This document shows, in pieces, positions 33,231-44,420 of a DNA stretch of 64,000 bases. Both the position numbers and the translations under genes were made by a program. The notes under the pieces were generated by a model that saw only the letters and a program-made list of their open reading frames with translations, searched no databases and was not told where the DNA came from. The DNA is from Ambrosia x helenae. Taxonomy: Eukaryota > Streptophyta > Magnoliopsida > Asterales > Asteraceae. Every line of letters starts with the position of its first letter. Positions within the stretch are counted from its first letter, which is position 1. The stretch is taken from NCBI GenBank assembly GCA_030844895.1, contig JAUTDX010002093.1, positions 33,554 to 97,553 of the forward strand, written 5' to 3'.

Positions 33231-36200
33231 CTCCCCCTCAAGTTGAGTAGTGGGATCTCCAATACTTAACTTGCTAAGACAGTGACTGAATATCTTCGCA
33301 TTGACGGCCTTTGTTAATATATCTGCTAATTGGTCCTCTGAATGAACAAAGGGAAGCTCTATAATTCCAGCTTCGAGTTTCTCTTTGATGAAGTGCCTAT
33401 CAACTTCTACATGCTTAGTACGATCATGTTGAACAGGATTCTCTGATATTTGTATTGCAGCCTTATTATCACACATAATAGTACTAGCTTCAGGTTGAGG
33501 AAACCCGATTTCCTTCAATAGTTTGCGTATCCAAAGTACTTCTGCTAGACCTCGTGCAATGCCTCGAAATTCAGCCTCAGCACTGGATAAGGCTACAACC
33601 TTTTGTTTCTTGCTTCTCCATGTAACAAGATTCCCACCAACCAAGGTGAAGTATCCTGATGTCGATCTTCGGTCTCCTTTGTCTCCTGCCCAGTCTGCAT
33701 CTGTATACGCTTCGACTCTTAAATGTTTGTTTGGCTGGAAAAGAACCCCATGGCCTACAGTCCCTTTGAGATACCGTATGATCCTCCATACTGCATCCAT
33801 GTGAGCAACTTGCGGTTTATGCATGAATTGGCTCACTACCCCTACCGCGTATGCAATATCAGGGCGAGTGTGTGAGAGGTATATAAGTTTGCCCACCAAC
33901 CGTTGGTACCTTTCTTTATCCGTTAATTCTGCTCCTTCTTCCATATATAGTTTCTGGTTAGACATCATTGGGGTGTCGGTTGGCTTGCAGTCAATCATTC
34001 CTGTCTCGGCTAGGAGGTCAAGAATATATTTCTTTTGGCAAATAAAGATTCCTTGTTTAGACCTCAGTACCTCAATTCCAAGAAAGTACTTAAGTCTTCC
34101 CAAGTCCTTCATCTCAAACTCGTTGAACAATTTAGCCTTTAACTTCCCCATTTCTTCCTCATCGTTTCCTGTAATAATCATATCATCAACATATATAATT
34201 AAACAAGTCACAAGTTTACCTCTTCGTTTAAGGAACAATGTGTGATCGGAGTTGCTTTGATGGAAACCATATCCCTTCATTGCTAAGGTAAATCTGCCAA
34301 ACCAAGCTCGAGGGGATTGCTTAAGCCCGTAAAGAGTTCTTTTTAACCGGCATACTTCATTGGTTTTGAAATTTTCAGTGAATCCAGGAGGGGCGTCCAT
34401 GTAAACTTCTTCTTTTAATTCTCCGTGAAGGAAGGCATTCTTAACATCGAATTGGTGAAGAGGCCATCCTTTATTCGCAGCAATGGAAAAAAGAACACGA
34501 ATGGTGTCAATCTTAGCTACTGGGGAAAAGGTCTCTGAGTAGTCAATCCCGTATGTTTGGGTGTACCCTTTCGCTACCAATCGCGCTTTATATCTTTCAA
34601 TGGAGCCATCTGGTTTGTGCTTGATTGTAAAGACCCAACGACAACCTACTGGTTTCTTTCCTTGGGGGAGGACACATTTCTCCCATGTATTATTCCTAAC
34701 AAGTGCTTCCATTTCTGTTTCCATAGCATTTTTCCAGTTCTTTGAATCCAAGGCTTGTTCCACTGAATTTGGGAGTTGTTCATTATATAAGGAGGAAGCA
34801 AAAGCCTTGGCTTCTCTAGATAAGTTTCCTTTGGCAATGTTTGCCATGGGATATCTAGAAGACTTAGTTTCCTTCTCTGGGGAGTATCGTTTTGGTGGAA
34901 CTCCTCTGTTGACTCTCGGAGGAAGTTCATATCTTTCAGTTATTTCTTCGTGTATTGGTTCCTCATATTCTTCCTGCACAGTTTGTTCTACAGGAACTTC
35001 ATAGTTGTTAGTTGTGTCAATATGAGACTCGTTATGTTGACTATCCTCGTATGTTTCATTATTTCGAATATCTTCATTAAGTTGAAAGTTACTTACCTCA
35101 ATAATTGGACTAGGAGGATCATGGTTAGTGGCAATGATTGCTGGTTCACCTGATTGTGTGGAAGCATGTGACTCATCTTGGGTATTATGATTAATTTCTG
35201 GTGACGATGGAAACCAGTTCAACCAATTCAGTGTGTTGGCATACTCTTTCTCCCCCTCACTACTGTGTTGGGAGGTGTAGAAAAATTGGGTTTCAAGGAA
35301 ATTACAGTCAAGTGTAGTGTACATATGCCGTGTTTTGGGGTTATAGCACCGGTATCCCTTTTTTTCGATACCATAGCCCACAAATACACATTTTTCCGCA
35401 CATGGACCTAGTTTCCCACGATCAGTTTTGGGTATGTTGACAAAGACAGAGCATCCAAATACCCGAGGTTCTAATGTGAGTGGAGGGGGGAGTTTAGTAA
35501 AATCGGAAAGAGCTTGAAGAGGAGTCTTAAGGTTGAGAGCCTTGGTTGGAAGCCTATTGATTAAGTATGTAGCAGTAGCAACAGCTTCAGGCCAAAAAGA
35601 TTTAGGGACTCGAGATTCAATAAGAAAGGCTCGAGTTATTTCTAAAAGGATTCGATTTTTTCGTTCAGCGGTGCCGTTTTGTTCAGGGGTGTGTGGACAA
35701 GTAGTTTGGTGAATAATTCCTTTGTTTTGACAAAATTGTTTCATAGATTCATTTACATATTCTCCTCCATTGTCGGATCGAAGGATTTGAATGTTGGTTT
35801 TAAATTGAGTTTGTATCATTGTATAAAACATAGTAAATTTATCAAAAACATCAGATTTGTGTTTTAAAAAATAACACCACGTCATACGAGTACAATCATC
35901 AATAAAAAGCACGAAATAACGAATGTTTTGCCCCCCATTAATTTCTGCGGGTCCCCAAACATCAGAATGAATAAGAGAGAAGGGTAGACCAACTCTTGTG
36001 TTATTGAATTTATAGGTATGTCTATGGCTTTTAGCTAAAATACAGGTCTCACAATTTAAAGATTTATTGGAAGGAAATAACTTTGGAAATAAAAGATGTA
36101 AATAACCTATGGAAGGGTGCCCCAATCTCCTATGCCATAACCAAGCTTCCCTATTTGTAGTCCCATGAGCAAGCATCACACTTCCATGTTGAGTCACTTC

Positions 36201-37289
36201 TTCCACATAATATAACCCTTGACGTTCAGTGCCACGCCCAATGATCGCCCCCGTCCTGATATCTTGAAGGATACAAAACGTGGGGTGCATTATGACAGTG
36301 CAATTTAATTCCTTTGTCACATGGCTAATGGACAATAATTTATGTGACAAAGACGGTACATAAAGACAATTTGAGAGCTTAAGAGTTGGAGTTATTTCAA
36401 CAGTCCCTCCCCCTTTAACGGGTATGGCCTCCCCGTTGGCGGTCTTTATATGATTGATCCGCGGTTTGTTTTTTGAGACAATATCGTTAGGATCAAATGT
36501 CATGGTGTCAGTCGCACCACAATCAAATATCCAAGATTGATCTAAATTATTATACATTTGGGCCACATTAGCTTGTCCAAGATTCTTAATTTTTTTAATT
36601 TTAAAAAATGATTTCTTATTTAAACAAAACCCTTTTTTACGTTTGGTTTTCCTTTGTTTATAAAAGAGACCTTTATTCCAACTTTTTGTTTGTTTAGTTG
36701 CAAAACCATTAGCATCTACCTCTTTTTTTTGTTGTTCATAAAAAACACTTTTATCACAAGGTTTTGTGGGTTTGGTTGTAAGAACAGTTGTTTGTTCTTT
36801 TTGGCCAATGTTCTCAAAATAATCAACCATTTTAATTTTAGAATGCATAAAAAAGGGGTCTGAGGAGTTTTCCCCAAACCCGATACCTCCTTTGTTGTCC
36901 GAGTATCCATCGCTTCCACCGCCGGCGTAGGCTATGCCATCGAAACCACCGTTCCAGTTTCCAAAAGCATGTTGGTTGCCGCCGCTGTTGGTGACTTCTA
37001 CCCGTGATGATGAACCGATTGATTTCATATTTTGGTCTGACCGGCGCTGACCTTTCGAGCCACATCCGGTGCCGCCAGTTTTGTTCGCTCCAGCAAGGCT
37101 TGACATCACACCTTGTTGAGATGTTGGGAATTGAGAATTGAGGATATTTTTTAGTAGATTTGCAATCTGAATTGACAGATTATTGATGCTTGCTTCATTG
37201 TCGGTAGACATGGCTCGCTGTTGGGTTTGAATTGTTTTTTGAATGAGATGTAGTTGATGAGCGAATGAGATGATCCAAGAATCATTCAT
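33225..37289 (-). CDS. Copia pol polyprotein (PR-IN-RT-RNase H), gag core missing
   Basis: One uninterrupted frame of 1354 residues. The chosen ATG lies directly behind the primer-binding site; an upstream ATG would read through LTR sequence. Residues 1-250 keep only the low-complexity start of gag (poly-Gly/Asn, ending near SSDPFF) and a basic linker: the capsid core and CCHC zinc knuckle are absent. Protease DCGATDTM is at about 256. Integrase has the HH-CC finger (H386, H391, C413, C416) and acidic residues at about D443, D506 and E542. Reverse transcriptase carries YVDD at 1033-1036. RNase H has D1197, E1238-E1240 and D1274, followed by ADILTKA near the end. With no gag of its own it would need particles supplied by another Copia element, yet its LTRs are identical. 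Confidence 0.93.
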   Translation of the reverse strand: MNDSWIISFAHQLHLIQKTIQTQQRAMSTDNEASINNLSIQIANLLKNILNSQFPTSQQGVMSSLAGANKTGGTGCGSKGQRRSDQNMKSIGSSSRVEVTNSGGNQHAFGNWNGGFDGIAYAGGGSDGYSDNKGGIGFGENSSDPFFMHSKIKMVDYFENIGQKEQTTVLTTKPTKPCDKSVFYEQQKKEVDANGFATKQTKSWNKGLFYKQRKTKRKKGFCLNKKSFFKIKKIKNLGQANVAQMYNNLDQSWIFDCGATDTMTFDPNDIVSKNKPRINHIKTANGEAIPVKGGGTVEITPTLKLSNCLYVPSLSHKLLSISHVTKELNCTVIMHPTFCILQDIRTGAIIGRGTERQGLYYVEEVTQHGSVMLAHGTTNREAWLWHRRLGHPSIGYLHLLFPKLFPSNKSLNCETCILAKSHRHTYKFNNTRVGLPFSLIHSDVWGPAEINGGQNIRYFVLFIDDCTRMTWCYFLKHKSDVFDKFTMFYTMIQTQFKTNIQILRSDNGGEYVNESMKQFCQNKGIIHQTTCPHTPEQNGTAERKNRILLEITRAFLIESRVPKSFWPEAVATATYLINRLPTKALNLKTPLQALSDFTKLPPPLTLEPRVFGCSVFVNIPKTDRGKLGPCAEKCVFVGYGIEKKGYRCYNPKTRHMYTTLDCNFLETQFFYTSQHSSEGEKEYANTLNWLNWFPSSPEINHNTQDESHASTQSGEPAIIATNHDPPSPIIEVSNFQLNEDIRNNETYEDSQHNESHIDTTNNYEVPVEQTVQEEYEEPIHEEITERYELPPRVNRGVPPKRYSPEKETKSSRYPMANIAKGNLSREAKAFASSLYNEQLPNSVEQALDSKNWKNAMETEMEALVRNNTWEKCVLPQGKKPVGCRWVFTIKHKPDGSIERYKARLVAKGYTQTYGIDYSETFSPVAKIDTIRVLFSIAANKGWPLHQFDVKNAFLHGELKEEVYMDAPPGFTENFKTNEVCRLKRTLYGLKQSPRAWFGRFTLAMKGYGFHQSNSDHTLFLKRRGKLVTCLIIYVDDMIITGNDEEEMGKLKAKLFNEFEMKDLGRLKYFLGIEVLRSKQGIFICQKKYILDLLAETGMIDCKPTDTPMMSNQKLYMEEGAELTDKERYQRLVGKLIYLSHTRPDIAYAVGVVSQFMHKPQVAHMDAVWRIIRYLKGTVGHGVLFQPNKHLRVEAYTDADWAGDKGDRRSTSGYFTLVGGNLVTWRSKKQKVVALSSAEAEFRGIARGLAEVLWIRKLLKEIGFPQPEASTIMCDNKAAIQISENPVQHDRTKHVEVDRHFIKEKLEAGIIELPFVHSEDQLADILTKAVNAKIFSHCLSKLSIGDPTTQLEGEC

Positions 37290-37302
37290 GGCTCTGATAC
37301 CA

Positions 37303-37535
37303 TGTTTTGACAAAGAATTCTTATTGTGTTCTTTCTTGTATATCTCATTACAAAGAAGAGAAAAAACATATAAATAAAGATTAATACAGGAGCTCAATAT
37401 GGAAACAAAATAAATAGGGAAAAAGCAAGGATTATGACCAACGGTCATAATTGACTAATTGTCCAAGATGCTAGCTGGAAAGGAGGAAAGAGAAAGAAGT
37501 TGACTGTTGACTTTGGCTCTCCTCATTTTCTAACA
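37303..37535 (-). repeat. Copia LTR (5' LTR in element orientation)
   Basis: 233 bp, the same sequence as the other LTR by eye. It borders the primer-binding site at 37290-37302. Confidence 0.93.
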
Positions 37536-37540
37536 TGCTG

Positions 37541-38012
37541 TAGTAAAAGTTTTGTTCGGATGAAATAGTTTGACAAATTGGTTGCGCCATGTCCCATGCA
37601 TGAATTGGAGCTATCTGTCTTCAAATATTATGTATATGCAAACAACCAAAACAATATATAATTATTATTTATATATATATAATACATTGTTAATTGTTAA
37701 TTTTAAAGTGAAGAACTAGCTACAAGAAACGTATATATAATATTAATTGTTTTAGCTATGATAATAAGACAGTTATACGGTTTGCTATAGCTAAAAATCA
37801 CTACGTAAAAGTTTATTTTTAAGGTTAACTGTTTTGTACACTATTTTAGGTTAAGTGTTAACATTGGAGTTATACATGTTAATTGTTTTAGGTTAGGTGC
37901 TGTCTAAAGCTTTTCTCCATGTAAATGTGAAGTGCATCATTGTATTTCTTATGTAAAGTTGATAGTCATATTAGATTTGTTAACACCGGGACGCTCCCGG
38001 GGTATAATCTAG
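37541..38012 (+). other. 3' segment of Hel-G
   Basis: After the Copia element the Helitron tail resumes. It matches the 51.2-51.4 kb tail of Hel-I (shared phrase TTGTTTTAGGTTAG and the hairpin). Non-coding. Confidence 0.6.
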
Positions 38013-38625
38013 TTATTAACTATAACATTGTAATTAAGGGTGACAACGGTCAATATGAAAAAATGGGCTATGGATCAGCTAAAAGCCTAAAACAAACCGT
38101 AATATGATACATGTCAATGCAAACACGACAAATTCATGAACTTGTTAAACACATAAACAACTTGTTTAGCAAATGGGATATCGTTTGAGAGTTTTTAAAA
38201 ATTCACAGTTACAGTTTAGATACAGTCATTTAAAAAGTGCTAAAATTTACAATTTAAAAATATATTTATTCTTCATTTTTTTCACATTAACATCTGATAA
38301 TATAGAGCCAAACAATATGACCCAACTTTGTTAGTTGGAAGTTAACGATAAAGAAACAAAAAACGATTAGAACGATACCAATTACAAAAAAAGAAAAAAA
38401 AAGTTTTGTTTAAGGTAATTGGATGTTGAGTCAGGTTCATGTTGAAAAATTCAACCCGTTAACCTGAAACCTATCAACCTACCAACCCGACAAATGTGTT
38501 GGATAAGATCACAATTCTACTATAAAGAAGATCATGAAGCGGGCTTGCTATTAGCTAAGCACACAAGGTGTTCGATAAAATAACCGAGAAAACATTGTGA
38601 TGACGTTGAGGATGGAATTGTACGT
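38013..38625. other. Intergenic spacer
   Basis: AT-rich, no gene recognised. Confidence 0.3.
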
Positions 38626-38633
38626 TATACAGG

Positions 38634-38789
38634 CAGGGGCGTAGCCAAGTACAACCCAAGGTGTGCGGCCGCACACCTTGAAAAAAAAATTAGTGTATTT
38701 TATAGGTGAAAATCCCGATCGCACCCCTTGAAAGTTTGGAAAAAGCCCCCGATCGCACCCCTTGAAAAACAATCCTGGATCCGCCACTG
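38634..38789. mobile_element. hAT-like MITE
   Basis: A 156-bp element with termini CAGGGGCGTAGCCAAG and, in reverse, CAGTGGCGGATCCAGG. Flanks TATACAGG (38626-38633) and TATACACAGG (38790 on) are an imperfect 8-bp duplication. It contains a repeated GATCGCACCCCTTGAAA phrase. Confidence 0.65.
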
Positions 38790-39208
38790 TATACACAGGC
38801 AGCGAAGGGAATAGAGATTGTAAGAATGTCGGTATCATTAATATGGTTTCAGACCTGATCTCAGTTGCTCTATTTTGTATAAAAAATTATCAACAAGGAA
38901 GTGTGTTTAATGGAATGGTTGACCCGACCCGTTTAAGTACAACCCAAATTTTATTTACTCATAAAGTACTTAACATGTCTACTTCAAGGCCACATGTAAC
39001 CCTCCTATTGGCTTTATATCTTTTGATGTCTAAAGGTTTATCCACTGGCCCATACCGATGATCTGGGATCCTACTTTTGTAGGATTGGGTTAAATGAACT
39101 TTGTGGTGTAGATTCATCATGTTTATCATTAAATAGGACCAAAATCAATCTTAGGTATAGCTCAATCTTGCATTGATCACCATATTCTTGTTTAAAGAAT
39201 TAAGAAAA

Positions 39209-40497
39209 ATGGAAGCTTGCTTTCTTTCTTCAATTTTTTTCACAAAATCACTGGAAGTTGTCAATCCTTCAATCATATCTAGAATCTTTGGGCAGCCCAA
39301 GAGATCATCTTCCAACTTTCGGTCTAGGAAAAATGGCACTCACTTCACTACAACATGTAAATTTTTCATCCGGTGCTAAACAGGTCGTGTTCGTGAGCTG
39401 ATGGTTCAAACACGACCCATTTAACCTTGATTTTATTAGTCTTTGTGCAATATACTATATAGGTACAAAAGTACAATAAATGCAAGCGATTTAAATGGGT
39501 CAACTCGCAAGTCAATCCATACCCAACTCATCTAACCAAACGTGTTGGTGGGTTTGACCCGAAACTGACTCGAATTCATCTAGACTAACCCAAAGTGGTA
39601 AACTTTTAAGTTTGTGTCATATTTTATTTTCATGCCAAATTCACACCCGTAGGTAAAATAACATAATAGTGAATGTCTCCTTATTAATTGTCTTACTTTA
39701 TGTTCATTTTTCCAGGGTTTTTTTTTCTTTTTGAGTGTGATAATAATTTGTTTATTATAGGTTGTCAGTCTCGGTCAGATTCGTCATCATCCTCATCGGG
39801 GGATTGGGAAAATAGGTTTCTTGATACCGATTGGCGACTATTCAGAGCAAGGCTAGTAGCCGGAGAATCTTCACCAACTGATGATCCTCATACCATAGTG
39901 AACCAACCACAATCTATTTCAATAGGTGACAAATGGGCCCATACCATAAATGAGCCTGAAAAAGGTTGTTTGCTCATTGCGACCGAGAAACTAGATGGGG
40001 TACACATCTTTGAAAGGACAGTTGTCCTTATATTATCCACGGGCCCACCAGGCCCAATGGGCATCATACTCAACCGCCCTTCGCTTATGTCAATCAAGGA
40101 AATGAGGTCAAATGTGCTAGATGTGTCGGGTATATTTTCCGACCAAACATTGTTCTTTGGTGGGCCTCTTGAAGAAGGGCTGTTTTTGGTGGAAGGGGAT
40201 GAAAGGGTTAGGAATAATGGTGTGTTTGATGAAGTAATGAAAGGGTTGCATTATGGGACCAAAGAGAGTGTAGGTTGTGGTGCTGAGATGGTGAAGAGGA
40301 ATGTGGTTGGTGTGGGCCAGTTTAGATTTTTTGATGGGTATTGTGGGTGGGAGAAAGAACAGTTGAGAGGTGAGATAGGAGCTGGATATTGGGCTGTTGC
40401 TGCTTGTAGCCCAAATGTAATTGGGCTGGGAACTGTAGGAAGTATTGGGCTTTGGGAAGAGGTTCTTGGGCTTATGGGTCAGAAGGAAGTTTGGTAA
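39209..40497 (+). CDS. UPF0301/AlgH (DUF179) protein, probably plastid-targeted
   Basis: Two exons: 39209-39356 and 39761-40497, with donor T|GTAAAT and acceptor TTATAG|GT, give 294 residues with no break. The first exon encodes a basic, serine-rich N-terminus (MEACFLSSIFFTKSLEVVNP), in keeping with an organelle transit peptide. After a Ser run come DTDWRLFRARLVAGE and, from about residue 108, the AlgH/DUF179 domain: WAHTINEPEKGCLLIATEKL, then GPMGIILNRPSL, LFFGGPLEEGLF, then FDGYCGWEKEQLRGEI and GYWAVAACSPNVI. These phrases are the family's signature. The biochemical role is unknown in plants; bacterial AlgH proteins have a similar fold. Length and motifs match a plant homologue I remember (Arabidopsis At1g33780). 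Probably functional. Confidence 0.9.
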
Positions 40498-41144
40498 TTT
40501 GTGGCTCAATGCAATCTTCCAAATTTAGTCAAAACTGTGTGAAGTGACATTTTGTATAGTTGTGGTCCATAACTGATAATGAAGTTGTTTGGTAGTTTTA
40601 TTAATGATAACATTGAATTTTTAAACTATTGAATAGACACCATAACCGTAAGCATGTGTAGTTCATCAAATTATTAAAGAAATGTAAAGAAGAAAGAACT
40701 ATTGTAAGAAGTATTATTGTTCAGGGTATTTAATTCAGCTTTTCAGCAAGATTATTAGAAAACAGTTTTATATGTACTTTTTATATTCTGTACGTGTTTG
40801 TTAGGTGGATGGGACGCTATCAGAATTGGTCACGGGTACCTCACTACTAGTACGGTAACACCACCACCACCCATAAGTGGTCCCGTAAACCAAAATCTGG
40901 TTGTAGTTAACGGGCTTGTACCCGTGACTTTCTCTATTCCCCTTTTGTCTTTTTCTCTATTTTATTTCCAGTGGAGTGCTGCCTCCAAAAAACTGTTTCA
41001 GTGAAGTGATGTGACAGTGTAGGATTGGTAGAAATCAGTGAAGTTAAAAAAACCTAGTGGAACACCCTGTCCCCCTTATATTCTATATTTGTTTATTTAT
41101 TTATTTTAGACATGAAACTTTTAAGTATAACAAAGTTTTAAGAT
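40498..41144. other. 3' flank of the DUF179 gene
   Basis: No gene. A small inverted repeat, GTCACGGGTAC and GTACCCGTGAC, spans about 40829-40932. Confidence 0.35.
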
Positions 41145-41310
41145 ATTACTTTTTGTAAAAAGTTTAGTGTAAAAAGTATTTTAACATAAAAAGTATAAGT
41201 ATTTTGCTTTATGATCAAAATAAATCAATGGATGAGATTAAAAGGGGCAAAGTATACGTTGAGTTTCCAAAAGAGGGGGAGAAGGACAAAATAGGTATAA
41301 CCCACAATGG

Positions 41311-42275
41311 TTGAGTTCCACCCCCATTTTTTTAACGTCCATAACTTTTTCATACGACATTATTTTAAAAAAAACACACAAAAAAACAAACATTTTATCC
41401 TCTTTCATTTGCATACCATATTGCTATATTTAAAAAAAATTGCTGGGTTGATACTACTACTTGCGTCTAAATGTAAAAACTTGATATTATTACTTGTGTT
41501 TAAACATTTTGAATATAACAATAGCTTTTTGTTTTTTTAGTTTATTTCTTTGTTAGGTGGAGAGCCACGAGGTTGGAAATCAATTTGAATCAATGTGAGA
41601 ACAGTAATAATTTTGTTTCTTATGTTTGTCTATTTTCGTGAGGTGAATAATAACTCGAGGTTCGAAGATCACCTTCATTAACCTTCTTTGACATTCTTTC
41701 ATGGTTTTGCTAACTAGAGGTTCAAAGATCACCTTCGTTAACCTTATTTGACATTCTTTCATGGTTTGGCTAATATCTTCTTTCACCTCATGTGATGGTG
41801 GGATATTGTTGTCATTATATTCCCACAAACTAGTTCCTTGAAAATTATTAATTTATAAAGAAAGATAATCCTTATTACCTACTTATATGATCAATCGGTA
41901 AACCTGCTTATATGTATGTAAAAACTTGATATTACGTACTTGCGTTGAAACAATAATAACTTGCGTCTAAATGTAAAAACTTGATATTTACTTACTTGCG
42001 TTTTAGCATGTATAACTTGCGTTTTATCATTTATAACTTGTGTTTGATCAGGTCGTTTTACCAAGTCGTCTTATCAGGTATAACTTGCGTTCTAAAACGC
42101 AAGTATACCCTCAATAAAACGCAAGTTATCAACCCAGCAAATTTTTTTTTAAAGTATAGATATATGGTATGAAAATGAAAGAGGATTAAAAGCTTGTTTT
42201 TATGGTGTAATTTTTTTAAAAAATAATGTCGTATGAAAAAGTTATGGCCATTTTAAAAATGGGGTGAAACTTTAA
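41311..42275. repeat. Large inverted-repeat (foldback) unit with internal repeats
   Basis: Arms of about 145 bp (41311-41455 and 42129-42275) are inverted copies sharing, for example, CATAACTTTTTCATACGAC. Between them lies a roughly 65-bp direct repeat (about 41652-41714 and 41716-41775; shared phrase TTTGACATTCTTTCATGGTT) and many copies of AACTTGCGTTTTA. Weaker inverted similarity continues outside the arms. The arm module resembles sequence inside the Helitron pair at 45.4 and 50.0 kb. No target duplication found. Confidence 0.65.
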
Positions 42276-44180
42276 TGACGTTAACAATTACCATCATGCC
42301 CCTGATTATCAAATTTAATTCTACGCTCCATATTGTTTCTTACACTTTTTACAATAACGAGCTTTTTACGTTAGCCTCACCCTTACTTTTTATTAAGCAA
42401 TGTTTTTAATAAACATGTTATCTTTAATTCTTTATCTGTTTCGAAAGTACATATTAGGCATTACATACGCATATTTGTGTGTGCGCATACGCGTATAAGT
42501 GTATAACGAATAAACGCATCCAATTAAATTTTACTTGTAAAAAATCTCATACAATGTGTAATTTAACAACTAGATGTAAAACACCATTTGAAAATTCCTG
42601 ATAGCTTGTAACGTGTTATTTATTCCGTCTCTCCATATAAAATATTATCTCTTTCTTTCACCTACACAACTCAACTCTACTTAAAATTTAACACTCATTC
42701 ACAACCCAACCCAACCCAACCCAACCCAACCCAACCTAAAAATATTTTTCTTAAACGTACTTAGTTTTTAATAAAATTTATATCAGGATGTTCACAAAAA
42801 AAAAGTTAAGAAATACACTGTATTTAGTTTTATTTTTTAACTTAAATATTATAAATTATTTAAGTAATTAAGTTAGTGGGGGTTTAGTTTGGGTTGCAAC
42901 CATGGTTGCTCTACCAACCTGGTTGCCAAAATTAATTTCTTTTTTTGATTTTTTAAATGAATCATGTTTTTGTCTTCTTTTGTTTTATTGGTGACTAACC
43001 CAACTTTTGGTTACTAATGGGGATAGTCTAAAATTTGAGTATTTATAAGCTTATAAAATTAAAATGTTATATAAAATATTTTACACCTGGACCAATGTTT
43101 ATCCAGTAAAGAAAATATTCTTTTCATCCAAATTAACGTTTTACTGAACAAAACTTGCTTTGTAATTCGGATAATTATTGGCATGGAAGAAACCTAGGCC
43201 TATAAACGAACACGGAAAATGATCTTCATGTTTACTCGTTTAACTTCAGATAAAGAAATGATCAAATCTTAGGGTAACCAGTCTCTAATACTTATATTTA
43301 CTTTTCTTAACCTTTGTACATGAACACAGTTTTCTTATTTGGGTTCCTTAGTTAATAAAAAAATAGTGTATTCGTGTCAGTATAATTGTTTATGTTCTTT
43401 TATTAGATATATAAACAAACAGAGCACGCATGTAAACGAACACACGTTAACATCAATGTGTTAGGTTGTAAAAATAAAACTAAACTAAACTGTTTTGAGA
43501 GATATTTTAGTTTGATAAAAGTACTCTAAATTGTAATGAACCTAAAAACTTTAGGAATAAAAAGAGAACTCAAACACACTTAAACTGACAAACATAAAAC
43601 GCAAACAAACGAACATAAACAGAGGTAAACAAACTAATATATAGAAATTTTTATAAGTAAAAATTTCATTTCACTTAAAATTATTCTTCCGACGTTCGAG
43701 GCAAATCTCTTGCGCGCTAAATCTCCGGAATTTTAAGTCATAGCTAATATAATTTCCATCCATAACGAAAGATTGTGAATTCATTTGTAAGAAAAGAAGT
43801 GTTACAATGTTGTTCGTTAAAAAATCATTGTTTCTAACATTTGAGTGGTCGCCCCAATCAACATAGTGAGATTTTGAATGATAATTTATACTACACTAAT
43901 TCCTATAACTAAATGACTCGGGGCTTCCTTTGGATTTGGATTACGGAACTAAAAGGGAGAGATCGAGCTTACTTTGTGTTGGCTCATATAATTATTTGAC
44001 CTGCTTTCGCAAACAGATAAAAAGTTGCGCGGAAATTAAAAGAAGCAAATGTTGTTAGTTTCATTAGTTAATTTAAGTATGAATTTTAAATATGTATTTA
44101 ATTTAATCTGTTGAAATCCACGATTGGATTGAAATTCGTATGGGTTAAAGTTTTTTGAGTCCTAGTTGGTCTAGATTATT
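42276..44180. other. Intergenic region
   Basis: A short CCAAC microsatellite (about seven units) lies at 42701-42735. No gene recognised. About 43190-43630 is rich in CGAAC/GTTCG phrases, like an old copy of the 28.1-kb MITE family. Confidence 0.3.
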
Positions 44181-44189
44181 TATTTCTCT

Positions 44190-44420
44190 AGGTGAGTGAA
44201 CACCAAGACGGTGATAAGGCTTGGGAAACGGCTTTGATCGGAATTCAAGTCTTAGAGCCAGCAGGTTTTACACATAGGTGCGGGTCACTCCCTGTTAATC
44301 ACTCGTCCGAGCACCTGTGTGGTCTTCCCTGTGAATGCCTAGTCAGACTATGAGCCATTGTGGACACGGTTAAGATAACATGCACGTCTGACCGGAGTAG
44401 GGTAGTGGATTTCCCAATAC
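44190..44420 (+). repeat. Possible SINE-like repeat
   Basis: GC-richer than its surroundings, with a weak B-box-like GAATTCAAGTCTTA and no clear A box or target duplication. Assignment is tentative. Confidence 0.25.

Larger units (their letters stand above)
32998..37535 (-). mobile_element. Copia LTR retrotransposon, gag-deleted, identical LTRs
   Basis: A 4538-bp element read on the minus strand. Two 233-bp LTRs (32998-33230 and 37303-37535) look identical base for base. The target duplication TGCTG is at 32993-32997 and 37536-37540. The primer-binding site TGGTATCAGAGCC (37290-37302) next to the 5' LTR matches initiator tRNA-Met. The polypurine tract TTGAGGGGGAG abuts the 3' LTR at 33231. 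It sits inside Hel-G and, with no LTR divergence, is among the youngest insertions in the window. Confidence 0.95.
30275..38012 (+). mobile_element. Helitron (Hel-G, outer) with nested insertions
   Basis: The 5' end TCTATA (30275-30280) follows an A. The body resumes at 31078 with TATATAATAAAAG after a second Helitron. The 3' end has a 6-bp-stem hairpin (37986-38000, CCGGGA/TCCCGG) and GTATAATCTAG, with CTAG at 38009-38012 and T at 38013. Both ends match the separate Helitron at 50804-51419 closely. Without the nested Helitron and the Copia element the element would be about 2.4 kb. It contains exon-like plant sequence at 31840-31932 and 32611-32913. There is no Rep/helicase gene, so it is non-autonomous. 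Confidence 0.85.

Noticed and set aside
37289..37448. Upstream extension of the Copia frame into the LTR
   Set aside because: The extra 53 residues are LTR sequence and also occur in the other LTR; the natural start is the ATG at the primer-binding site.
39151..39339. Minus-strand open frame over the first exon of the DUF179 gene
   Set aside because: It is a shadow of that exon; the plus-strand exon is supported by splice phase and by the family start MEACF-type N-terminus.
40829..40932. Small MITE suggested by GTCACGGGTAC/GTACCCGTGAC
   Set aside because: The inverted arms are only about 11 bp with no duplication at the flanks.
42701..42735. Telomere-like CCAAC repeat
   Set aside because: The unit is five bases and differs from the plant telomere repeat (CCCTAAA); it is a plain microsatellite of about seven units.
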